Shown: positions 26,175-34,871 of the stretch, one piece after another
How positions within the stretch are numbered: position 1 is the first letter of the stretch
How the letters are laid out: every line of letters starts with the position of its first letter
NCBI GenBank assembly: GCA_963665495.1
Contig: OY762289.1
Location: 5,208,001 to 5,272,000, forward strand
Direction: 5' to 3'
Source of the DNA: G963665495 sp963665495
GTDB taxonomy: Bacteria; Desulfobacterota; Desulfovibrionia; Desulfovibrionales; Desulfovibrionaceae
DNA length: 64,000 nt
The notes under the pieces: generated by a model
The model's database searches: none
What the model was told of the DNA's origin: nothing
What the model saw: the letters and a program-made list of their open reading frames with translations, nothing else
Translations under genes and position numbers: made by a program

Positions 26175-29171
26175 GTCACTCCCCCCGCGGGAGTGCGGAT
26201 TGAAACTAGTTGATATTATCAAGTATCATTAAGCTGGGTAGTCACTCCCCCCGCGGGAGTGCGGATTGAAACGCCATACTAATTCTGCCAACCTGCCAAC
26301 TAATTAGTCACTCCCCCCGCGGGAGTGCGGATTGAAACATATCATTATTAAATCTGATGTTGTTTGTTATTTGTCACTCCCCCCGCGGGAGTGCGGATTG
26401 AAACAAGCTATGGCGGAGGAACTGGTCTTAGGTTTCAGGGTCACTCCCCCCGCGGGAGTGCGGATTGAAACTGGTTTACGCCCTGTGCCCTGCGCGACAA
26501 CGTGGGTCACTCCCCCCGCGGGAGTGCGGATTGAAACAGCACCACTACGCCCCTGCTGCCCCACCAGGAACGTCACTCCCCCCGCGGGAGTGCGGATTGA
26601 AACTTGTTTTCCTTGTGGCCGGAACATATTATCAATCGTCACTCCCCCCGCGGGAGTGCGGATTGAAACCATGAATAAAATCAAAAATGGTCCTATGATC
26701 ACCGTCACTCCCCCCGCGGGAGTGCGGATTGAAACTTGTGGCCGGAACATATTATCAATCCGGCCACAAGTCACTCCCCCCGCGGGAGTGCGGATTGAAA
26801 CACATAACACGACAAGATTTTACACCACCTGCTTGTCACTCCCCCCGCGGGAGTGCGGATTGAAACCTAATGCTCTTGGCGTAGAAACATACGGAAATTA
26901 GTCACTCCCCCCGCGGGAGTGCGGATTGAAACAATGAAATTGTCACCACCAGCTCTTATGTTGTAGGTCACTCCCCCCGCGGGAGTGCGGATTGAAACCC
27001 GCACAAACGGCTCGAGCTGCTGCTGCAGACCAGTCACTCCCCCCGCGGGAGTGCGGATTGAAACTCCGGGTGCAGCTCGTTCAGCAAAATATTCCGCCGT
27101 CACTCCCCCCGCGGGAGTGCGGATTGAAACCAGTTTGGAGTCCTTTTGCTATAGGGATCAGGCCGTCACTCCCCCCGCGGGAGTGCGGATTGAAACGTCG
27201 CTCCAGCCGAGTATGGCGTTGTTCGGATTTGTCACTCCCCCCGCGGGAGTGCGGATTGAAACACCATCGGCACCACGGGACTGCAGGAGATCGCGGTCAC
27301 TCCCCCCGCGGGAGTGCGGATTGAAACAAGCTATGGCGGAGGAACTGGTCTTAGGTTTCAGGTCACTCCCCCCGCGGGAGTGCGGATTGAAACCTGATTT
27401 CCTTCATCGCCACCTCGGCCCAGAACAAGTCACTCCCCCCGCGGGAGTGCGGATTGAAACTATACATGCCTGGAAAGAGGACGCTCCTGGTTAGTCACTC
27501 CCCCCGCGGGAGTGCGGATTGAAACAATGCCTGAATATATTCAAGCACAAACAAAGATGTCACTCCCCCCGCGGGAGTGCGGATTGAAACAATGCCTGAA
27601 TATATTCAAGCACAAACAAAGATGTCACTCCCCCCGCGGGAGTGCGGATTGAAACTTGATCAAAATAAATTGATATTATTTTTATATTTTGTCACTCCCC
27701 CCGCGGGAGTGCGGATTGAAACATAGCATCAGTATGCGCTATGAATAAAACAGTAGGTCACTCCCCCCGCGGGAGTGCGGATTGAAACGCCACAAGCGAA
27801 ACCATCAGCCTGCAGCCCGGCGTCACTCCCCCCGCGGGAGTGCGGATTGAAACCAGCCGGGGCCGGTAATAGTATTAGCGTAACTCCGTCACTCCCCCCG
27901 CGGGAGTGCGGATTGAAACCTCCAAAACTGGTGCAGGCGATTATCACCGTGGAAGTCACTCCCCCCGCGGGAGTGCGGATTGAAACTCTCTACAGCTGGC
28001 GGCGTCACAACGACAGAGCGTCACTCCCCCCGCGGGAGTGCGGATTGAAACCACTTCAATAGTTTCAACGAAAAAAGTACGGGAAGTCACTCCCCCCGCG
28101 GGAGTGCGGATTGAAACCACTTCAATAGTTTCAACGAAAAAAGTACGGGAAGTCACTCCCCCCGCGGGAGTGCGGATTGAAACGCAAGAGCGGAAAGTAT
28201 GCGCCGGAACATGAGCCGGTCACTCCCCCCGCGGGAGTGCGGATTGAAACATCTGGATTACGAGGCCCAGTACAGCGCCACCACGTCACTCCCCACGCGG
28301 GAGTGCGGATTGAAACAAGAAAGGCGGCGTGGAATTCTGGATGCACTTTGGTCACTCCCCACGCGGGAGTGCGGATTGAAACATGTATTTTAGATGACAG
28401 AGACAGAATCAGTACGTCACTCCCCACGCGGGAGTGCGGATTGAAACCATTAGAAAGCCTCCAGCTTGTAGACGCCGCAGAGTCACTCCCCCCGCGGGAG
28501 TGCGGATTGAAACTGTCTGATAAACGTATGGCGGCCCGGCCAACGCGGTCACTCCCCCCGCGGGAGTACGGATTGAAACCGGCTTGGCTATGGCTATATT
28601 GATGAGTCAGGCGGTCACTCCCCCCGCGGGAGTGCGGATTGAAACAAGACCACCGGCGACCAGATGCGGGCGGCGATATGTCACTCCCCCCGCGGGAGTG
28701 CGGATTGAAACAATAAAGAAGGTCGCCCGGACAAGCGCGGCGCCGTCACTCCCCCCGCGGGAGTGCGGATTGAAACCGCCAGAGGCTAGCGTCATCCTCT
28801 CCTTTGGCCGGTCACTCCCCCCGCGGGAGTGCGGATTGAAACATGATGTCACTTTATTACGCCGAATTCACCACGGGTCACTCCCCACGCGGGAGTGCGG
28901 ATTGAAACTGTATGACGATGTGACTCCGGACGGGCAAGACAGTCACTCCCCCCGCGGGAGTGCGGATTGAAACTTCGGAGATATGTCGAAAAGTCGTTGC
29001 AGGCCTGGTCACTCCCCCCGCGGGAGTGCGGATTGAAACAAGCAGCGTGGGTCGTTTGCGCTGGTGGCGACGGGTCACTCCCCCCGCGGGAGTGCGGATT
29101 GAAACACCACGGCGGCAACGTTTGAGTGCGTTGCAACGCGTCACTCCCCCCGCGGGAGTGCGGATTGAAAC
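26175..29171 (+). CRISPR. CRISPR array, type I-C, 46 repeats and 45 spacers
   Basis: By hand count there are 46 copies of a 32-bp repeat running from GTCACTCCCCCC to GGATTGAAAC, first at 26175 and last at 29140, with 33-36-bp spacers. The repeat can form a 7-bp hairpin (CACTCCC with GGGAGTG) and ends in the ATTGAAAC handle. Variants: an A in the loop in repeats at 28285, 28351, 28416 and 28877, and a GAGTACGG form at 28548, all in the distal third. Three spacers occur twice (26405 and 27328; 27526 and 27591; 28052 and 28118), and two spacers overlap in sequence (26604, 26736). Confidence 0.98.
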
Positions 29172-29520
29172 GACTTTCGGCGTGATCATAGTCCCTGGCC
29201 AGCAGCTCGAGCTTTTTGGCTCTGGCCTGTGTATGCTGGAATCGTCAATGATTAACACGGTATCGCGTTTGTCCGAAGTAAGCTTTTGGAGCAGGATGCA
29301 AGCGAGACCCTCCGGCTGAAGGAGAGAGCGTCTGCAGCTGAAGTGGCAGGAACGCATAAACTCGTATACCACGTCCTTAGCGAAGTCAGTTTCGTTGTGG
29401 TCTAAAAATATCGAAACCATTGAGCCTATAAAATGGAAGATAAAAAATACAAAAAAGTATTGTAGAAGACGAAATACCCTTTGATTTTTGTATTTCGCAT
29501 CGTCTGGCAAGGTCTGCAAT
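29172..29520 (-). pseudogene. N-terminal relic of an IS4-type DDE transposase
   Basis: Minus-strand reading from 29519 gives the N-terminal style of IS4-like transposases: VFRLLQYFFVFFIFHF, FAKDVVYEFM, then LTSDKRDTVLIIDDSSIHRP (the first Asp of the DDE triad lies in IIDD). The expected continuation RAKKLELLARDYDHAES is readable only after a frameshift near 29225, and the gene breaks off exactly where the last CRISPR repeat begins. The catalytic core is missing, so it is dead. Confidence 0.72.
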
Positions 29521-29942
29521 CAAAAATTGCTTGAAAAAAGCCTCGATTTTTCGATTAGTATATAGTGCTTTAGATTGAAGTTTATAGTAGGTAATGGTAT
29601 TTTTGCATCCTATTCCTTCTCCTTATCTGCTTTATTGTGTGTTAACAACAGAATAGTAAGGAAGCATGGTCCCTTCAAGGATAAAATCTCATGATTTCAA
29701 CCTAGAAATTGCTGATTTGACTGTTGGCTACCCCGAAAATTGAGCTGTTAAAAAAAACATATTAAACCGGATTGCATTTCAAGCTGAAGTTGCATACAAA
29801 ATAATTAATTCATTTTATTGTGTAGGAACCCTGGCCTTCTAGGTTCGGGCAAGCAGAAACTTGCTAACTCCTGTTTTCTGTTGGCTCCAGCCCCAGAAGG
29901 CTTCAGAAGACAGCATGTGCAACAGGCACTCCGTATTATCCA
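29521..29942. other. AT-rich intergenic debris, no gene seen
   Basis: No coding pattern on either strand. A short complementary pair (GCCTTCT near 29833 and AGAAGGC near 29895) could form a long-range stem just before the first structured RNA copy. Confidence 0.4.
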
Positions 29943-30051
29943 CCTTCGCGGTCATTATAACCACCACCGTTTAGAGGAACAGTCGCGAAGGCCGGTACCA
30001 CCATATGTTCCGTCAGTGGGGGGAGTCGACACTCTTCATACGTTTTCCTGA
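29943..30051 (+). ncRNA. Structured RNA element, copy 1
   Basis: One of four copies of the element described at 34705. P1: CCTTCGCG (29943-29950) with CGCGAAGG (29984-29991). Pseudoknot: GGAACA (29976-29981) with TGTTCC (30006-30011). The invariant ATAACCACCACCGTT and GTCAGTGG...GGAGTCGAC segments are present, as is the tail TCCTGA. About 84 nt after GTCGAC comes a degraded gene start (30114, TTGAATAATGAAGATGCTCG) similar to those behind the other copies. No intact gene follows at that distance; the next gene is the chemoreceptor at 30781. Confidence 0.7.
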
Positions 30052-30780
30052 GTTTAAAAAGCCAGTTGTTTTTTATGGCCAATAGAACATCGGGAATGGA
30101 TACCGTTAACTAGTTGAATAATGAAGATGCTCGACACGATACAAACGACCACACTGACAGCGAACAAACGTTTACTTACTCTGTCTCAAACTGACTGGAT
30201 TGTGTTCTTCAGCAAGCAGATTGGTGCAATTTTCCTGCTGCTGCTTTTTTTCAACTGAGCCATCCGGAACCAGTTTCATTTCTCGAAGTCGCGTCGTTGC
30301 CATCTTCAGTAGATTCGTGCCATCGGCATGAATCCATGGATTCGCAATGGAGACACAACTCCTGACGCCTTTCCTGTACGCGCCAGTATCCATTCCTGAT
30401 CGTAAAGCGAACCAAAAGAAACGTACGCGATGCGCAGCGTGTTCGGCAGAGCCGCGGGCTGATGCATCATTGCCCTGGGTAACTGTTTTTCCGGATCATT
30501 TGCAGATGGGGCACCATGATGTTCGTCGCGTACACAGGCAGGAAACTCGTACAACATTCTGTGGAGGCTGGTGTGGGTTTTATTTCCGAAATATGGTGTA
30601 GTTGTTTCACCACGAGACAACTAACCCGTACGATTGACGGAAAGACATCCGTTTCTTGTCCATGCCCTTGCATGGCGGTCCATGCTTCCTTTTATTTCAG
30701 ACGCGTTGATTCTCAATTACGTACGCTTGCCGGCTCTTTTTTTTCTATGGTTCCACCATTTAACTCCGGAGGATTTCCCC
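30052..30780. other. Noncoding stretch with a gene-start relic before the chemoreceptor
   Basis: At 30114 a sequence resembling the 5' end of the DUF2193 gene (GATGCTCGACAC, then CCACACTGACAG) runs into stop codons. The rest (30180-30750) has short open frames on both strands that I cannot match to a family; it could be eroded mobile-element DNA. GGAGGA at 30769 is the ribosome binding site of the next gene. Confidence 0.45.
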
Positions 30781-33096
30781 ATGCGTAAGGCTGGGTTGTT
30801 TTCTGTTCTGACGGCATCCGTTCTGGTTCCGATTCTGGCAGGCATGGCAACCCTGACAGGCTACCTTACCATAACATCCGACGTGCAGCATGAAACAAAC
30901 AGGCAGAGGACCGTGTCCGAAGCCGCAGGCCAGGCAAGCGCAAGGGCAACAAATTTTTTGCATCACAATGCCTCTCTTGTCGCTTTACTGGCATCCGACC
31001 CGCTAATAGCCGAGACTTTTACTGGTACAACGGACCAAAGCCGAAAGCTGTTCAGCAGCGTTTTGGCTGCTTACAATGAGTGTTCCGCCTGCTTTCTCTT
31101 TGATACGCAAGGAAAAATACTAGCCGGTGCAGCCCGCAATGGCTCGAATCCGACTGATCTGAACAAGATTGACAACGCTTTTCTTCAAAGCGTGCTCTCC
31201 GGCAAGGAACCGGCCTTCAGCCAGAATCCGAACACGCTTGATACCGGCGGCTCAACCTTTATGGTGGCACAGGCTCTGCGCTCGGCTGATGGCGCGTTAC
31301 TCGGCGGGGTGGGTGTCTGCGTTTTGTGGAGCAGCTTCTACGCGTTTGTTACAGAAAAATCCGGCACGGACGCCCAAGCACAAGTTTTGTTGTTCAATAA
31401 TTCGAAACAACTCCTCGGAGACTGGGCCGGTGTGAATCAGTCTGCGATAGGTAAAATCTTTGACGGATTTCTCCGGCAAACGCCTCAAGCCGGCGTGAAA
31501 ACTTTCGCGTACAATGATGACGGCCTGAATCTGTTCCTGGCCCTTGCTCCTGTTTCTGCCTCCGGCTGGGTGCTCGGCGTCAAGGAAACAGCCGCTCCGC
31601 CAGCAGGCAGCAACACGTTGGTTTTTGTCTCCGTCTGCTTCTTAGCGATAAGCGTGGGAGCTGTGCTCCTGTATATCATGATCCGGCAGCTGGTTCTGCG
31701 TCCTATGGTACGCTTGCGCACCTTTGCCGGCAAAATTTCCGAAGGGGATTACAAAACTGCTCTGGAGGGGAACTTCCATCACGAAGTATCCCTGCTGGCT
31801 GAGGACATTAAGCGCCTGGTGGCTGAATTCAAGACAAAACTCGGTTTTTCAGAGGGGGTGCTCGTCGGCATGCCCACTTCCTACGGCATTGTCGGTACGG
31901 ATAAAAAAATGTTCTGGATCAATGAGCACATGTACGCGATATTGGAGAAAAAAGGCCATTGGCAAGACCATCTGAAGCAGAATCCCGGTGAATTTTATTT
32001 TGAGGATAAAAATAGGCTCACGCTTTCCGATAAAGCTCTCGAAGAACGCAAGCCCCAACAAGGTGAATTCGATTTTCGCACTCCTTCGGGCAAGGACAAA
32101 CGGATCTCCGAACAAAGCACTCCCTTTTATGATTTTGACGGCAACCTGTTGGGAGCAATTTCATTCTGGACGGACCTGACCCAGATCCATGAACAGAAAA
32201 GTCATATTGAAGAACAAAACAGGATAATCGCCCGGACGGCAGCCGAGGCTTCAAATGTGGCCGATCATATGGCGTCGGCCGTGCAGGAGCTTTCCGACAA
32301 GATAGAGCAGGCCGACCACGGAGCGCAGGAGCAGAATGAAAGGCTCCAGGCCACGGCTTCAGCCATTGAGGAAATGAACTCAACCATATTGGAAGTCTCG
32401 CAAAACGCTTCTTCTTCCGCCCAGCATGCCTCCATTGCCAGCGAAAAAGCCCGCTCCGGCGCAAGTCTGGTGGAGGAAGTCGCACATGCAGTCGGGTCGG
32501 TACGTGATGAAGCTCTGCTGCTGACGAACAACATGCAGGAACTCGGCGAGCAGGCGCAAGGAATCGGAAACATAATGGATGTGATTTCCGACATCGCCGA
32601 TCAAACCAATCTGCTCGCACTCAACGCCGCCATAGAAGCGGCCAGGGCCGGCGATGCTGGCAGGGGATTCGCCGTCGTGGCCGATGAGGTACGCAAACTG
32701 GCTGAAAAAACCGTCAACGCGACCCAGGAAGTAGAAAAGGTCATAATCGGCATTCAACAGGGAACAAGCGACGCCATTTCACGCGTAGACCAGGCTGTGA
32801 GCCAGGTGAACCAGGCCACAGCCCTGGCTAACAGATCCGGAGCAGCTCTTTCCGAGATTGTCGCCGCGGTGGAAGCTGCAGGCGATCAGGTGAATTCCAT
32901 AGCAACTGCCGCTGAGCAGCAATCCGCAACCTCCGAGGAAATCAACCAGTCGGTGGAAAGTATCAGTTCAATAGCCTCGGAAACAGCGGAATGCATGCAT
33001 CAATCTGCAAGCGCAGTGACTGAGCTGGCCCAACAGGCCATAGACCTCAATAGCCTGATAACCGGGCTCCGTACCGGTGGTAAGAATACGCTTTGA
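30781..33096 (+). CDS. Methyl-accepting chemotaxis protein with PAS domain
   Basis: 771 residues from the ATG at 30781, which has GGAGGA 7 nt upstream. Order: N-terminal membrane helix (about 5-30), periplasmic Cache-type sensor (about 35-280), second helix (SVCFLAISVGAVLLYIMI), HAMP (about 305-355), a PAS-like domain (about 370-470), and the signalling coiled coil. The CheA/CheW contact tip is intact (DIADQTNLLALNAAIEAARA, then GRGFAVVADEVRKLAE). It would signal an extracellular ligand to the flagellar motor; the ligand is unknown. It sits alone between two copies of the structured RNA. Confidence 0.92.
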   Translation: MRKAGLFSVLTASVLVPILAGMATLTGYLTITSDVQHETNRQRTVSEAAGQASARATNFLHHNASLVALLASDPLIAETFTGTTDQSRKLFSSVLAAYNECSACFLFDTQGKILAGAARNGSNPTDLNKIDNAFLQSVLSGKEPAFSQNPNTLDTGGSTFMVAQALRSADGALLGGVGVCVLWSSFYAFVTEKSGTDAQAQVLLFNNSKQLLGDWAGVNQSAIGKIFDGFLRQTPQAGVKTFAYNDDGLNLFLALAPVSASGWVLGVKETAAPPAGSNTLVFVSVCFLAISVGAVLLYIMIRQLVLRPMVRLRTFAGKISEGDYKTALEGNFHHEVSLLAEDIKRLVAEFKTKLGFSEGVLVGMPTSYGIVGTDKKMFWINEHMYAILEKKGHWQDHLKQNPGEFYFEDKNRLTLSDKALEERKPQQGEFDFRTPSGKDKRISEQSTPFYDFDGNLLGAISFWTDLTQIHEQKSHIEEQNRIIARTAAEASNVADHMASAVQELSDKIEQADHGAQEQNERLQATASAIEEMNSTILEVSQNASSSAQHASIASEKARSGASLVEEVAHAVGSVRDEALLLTNNMQELGEQAQGIGNIMDVISDIADQTNLLALNAAIEAARAGDAGRGFAVVADEVRKLAEKTVNATQEVEKVIIGIQQGTSDAISRVDQAVSQVNQATALANRSGAALSEIVAAVEAAGDQVNSIATAAEQQSATSEEINQSVESISSIASETAECMHQSASAVTELAQQAIDLNSLITGLRTGGKNTL

Positions 33097-33548
33097 TGTA
33101 TTTAATGAAGAGCGAAAAATACATGAGGGCTCGATCAGACGGCATGACACAGGCCAGTCAATGGAGCGGCTTGCGCGTCCGGGCTCCTATGCTCAATTTC
33201 ATCTTCGGACAGTGATCTGGAATGAGGTAGGGTTCTTGTGCAGTTAAAATTTAGTAATTCCTTAAACTTTATTGTTGTATCGCAGGATTAAGATACTTTT
33301 CTCACGAAAGAGAATTTAAATTTTTCAGTATGAATGGATAATTTCTTTTATTACAGACAGCTTTTTTTAGATTACAGATTGTTCACTTGAAAAAATAATT
33401 TTTTTATTTTATTATTTTATTAAAATTAGCAAATATTTCGTCAAGATTATTGAGAAAATGTTGCCTTTTCTTTCGAGTAACTAAGATTCAATATTAATAA
33501 TATTTTAGGGTATACTATTTAAAATTGTATTTTATCCAGACTAAATCC
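33097..33548. other. AT-rich spacer after the chemoreceptor, no gene seen
   Basis: Base composition drops sharply after about 33240, with long A/T runs. No coding pattern; no clear intrinsic terminator for the chemoreceptor could be made out. Confidence 0.45.
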
Positions 33549-33658
33549 TTCTTGCGATTATTATAACCACCACCGTTCAGAAGAGCAGTCGCAAGAACAG
33601 GCATAACCAGATGCTCTGTCAGTGGAGGGAGTCGACTCTGTTTATACAATTCTCTTAA
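33549..33658 (+). ncRNA. Structured RNA element, copy 2
   Basis: P1: TTCTTGCGA (33549-33557) with TCGCAAGAA (33589-33597). Pseudoknot: AGAGCA (33582-33587) with TGCTCT (33612-33617). Both helices differ in sequence from the other copies but keep full pairing. The invariant ATAACCACCACCGTT and GTCAGTGGAGGGAGTCGAC segments are present. GTCGAC ends 82 nt before the ATG at 33718, which has AGGAGACGG as ribosome binding site. Confidence 0.78.
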
Positions 33659-33717
33659 TGTTCAAGGATTATTTAAGATTCTTTTGAATCAAAAACAATC
33701 AGGACAGGAGACGGTTA

Positions 33718-34037
33718 TGATATTGTATAATAAGGATGCTCGACGCGCGCAATGCAGAATTTTTAGTGGAAATAAAAGACAATTAACACATACAGGTTCG
33801 TTGTTTATTTCTTTTTTACTTTGCTTGCAGCGGATTCCATCGTTATCGGTTGCTGCAAATAAAGCTGCAGGAATCTTGGATTCCGCAGCCACTTCCATAC
33901 GTCAAAGACTGCCGCGCTGGTGCTCACCAGGAATACATCCCCTGCGCCTGCTGTTTTATGGCCGGTCTGCCTTCCGTTCTTCACTCTCTGTCTATCCCGT
34001 CATAGTGTTGCGACAGCGAACCTGCCGCTTGGAATGA
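33718..34037 (+). pseudogene. Short open frame behind RNA copy 2, probably a gene relic
   Basis: The ATG at 33718 has a good ribosome binding site. Its first codons (TTGTATAATAAGGATGCTCGACG, here read around a start of MILYNKDARR) resemble the DUF2193 gene start (MSLYKKMIDE) at the nucleotide level, with an indel. The rest of the 106-codon frame matches nothing I recognise, and an alternative frame is Cys-rich (EYIPCACCFMAGL near 33930). Most likely a degenerated paralogue of the gene normally controlled by the RNA element; a genuine short protein cannot be excluded. Confidence 0.4.
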
Positions 34038-34704
34038 CAATTCTTCCGCCGAGGAAAGGGCTGCTGTACGCCTTGCCGCCGCGGTGGTTCGCATCCGTTC
34101 ATACCGCCGGGGAATAGCGGTTTTGGCCAGACTTTTACCGGAACGAACCTTTGTCTCATCACTTTATTGTAGGAGAAGTGACTATGTTGGTGGTTTAATT
34201 TTTCTTATTGCATTATTGTAACGGTATAACAGTATAATATATTACTGATACAATACAGTAAGTTATTAGAGGGTATAGAAAAAATCGTTCTTTACCTGTT
34301 TGTTTAACAAAATAAAATCTTTTGATGAATGATTTTGTACTTTACAAAAAGATTAAATAATAAATCATTCGTAATTGTTTTTAAAAAAATACTTGCAAAT
34401 AAATTGTTTTTTAATTATAATTTAGATGAATATAAAAGTCGTCTTCTATCAGTAAGAATTTTAAAGACTTAAAGACTTAAAGACTTATAATATAATATAA
34501 AAATGCAAGTGAGTAATTAGTATTTACTCAAGCAAAAAATAATTTCAATTGTCATTAGAATATTTAATAGAAATATAAACGGCATCACTTTCCAAAGACA
34601 TCTCCAGCCTATACAGGGTGATGCGCTATAAAGATAAGCTGGGGAGAGGAGGTGTAAAAGAAAAAAAGTTGTACAAAAGAGTATGGCAGAAAAGTAGTTC
34701 GTCC
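34038..34704. other. Very AT-rich spacer, no gene seen
   Basis: Mostly A/T runs, no coding pattern. It contains three tandem copies of TTAAAGAC (34461-34484) followed by TATAATATAATATAA, which could include a promoter for the C1 operon. Confidence 0.45.
34461..34484 (+). repeat. Three tandem 8-bp repeats upstream of the C1 operon
   Basis: TTAAAGAC occurs three times in a row, with a partial fourth, directly before a TATAAT-rich stretch about 220 nt upstream of RNA copy 3. Possibly a regulator site or simply slippage DNA. Confidence 0.5.
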
Positions 34705-34815
34705 TTCCTCGCAATAATTATAACCACCACCGTTAAGAGGGGCAGTTGCGAGGAAAGGTATCACAAGATGCCCCGTCAGTGGAGGGAGTCGACAGCTTCA
34801 ATACAATGCTCCTGA
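34705..34815 (+). ncRNA. Structured RNA element, copy 3 (leader of the H4MPT operon)
   Basis: A candidate cis-regulatory RNA. P1: TTCCTCGCAA (34705-34714) pairs perfectly with TTGCGAGGAA (34746-34755). Within its loop, invariant ATAACCACCACCGTT is followed by GGGGCA (34739-34744), which pairs with TGCCCC (34769-34774) beyond P1, forming a pseudoknot. Invariant GTCAGTGG (34775-34782) can pair CCAC of the loop; GGAGGGAGTCGAC follows, then a tail ending TCCTGA. All four copies keep both helices with different bases. GTCGAC ends 80 nt before the DUF2193 start. No intrinsic terminator is evident, so control of translation or RNA processing is more likely than attenuation. I do not recognise it as a known riboswitch or ribozyme. 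Confidence 0.8.
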
Positions 34816-34871
34816 GGTAATGAACCCATTGAGTTTTATTTCACTATAAAGCCAAGCATAAGGAGAACGTT

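Noticed and set aside
26332..29319. Open frames of 60-170 codons made of repeated PPAGVRIET or SIRTPAGGVT units
   Set aside because: They are translations of the CRISPR repeats and spacers, not proteins.
30172..30788. Possible genes in short frames on both strands before the chemoreceptor
   Set aside because: No family features, overlapping frames and no consistent ribosome binding sites; treated as eroded DNA.
34719..34792. Partial likeness of the RNA element to twister ribozymes (TAAC...CAC with GTGGAGGG)
   Set aside because: The flanking P1 pairing and the conserved inner loop sequences of twister are absent, and the supported helices form a different topology.
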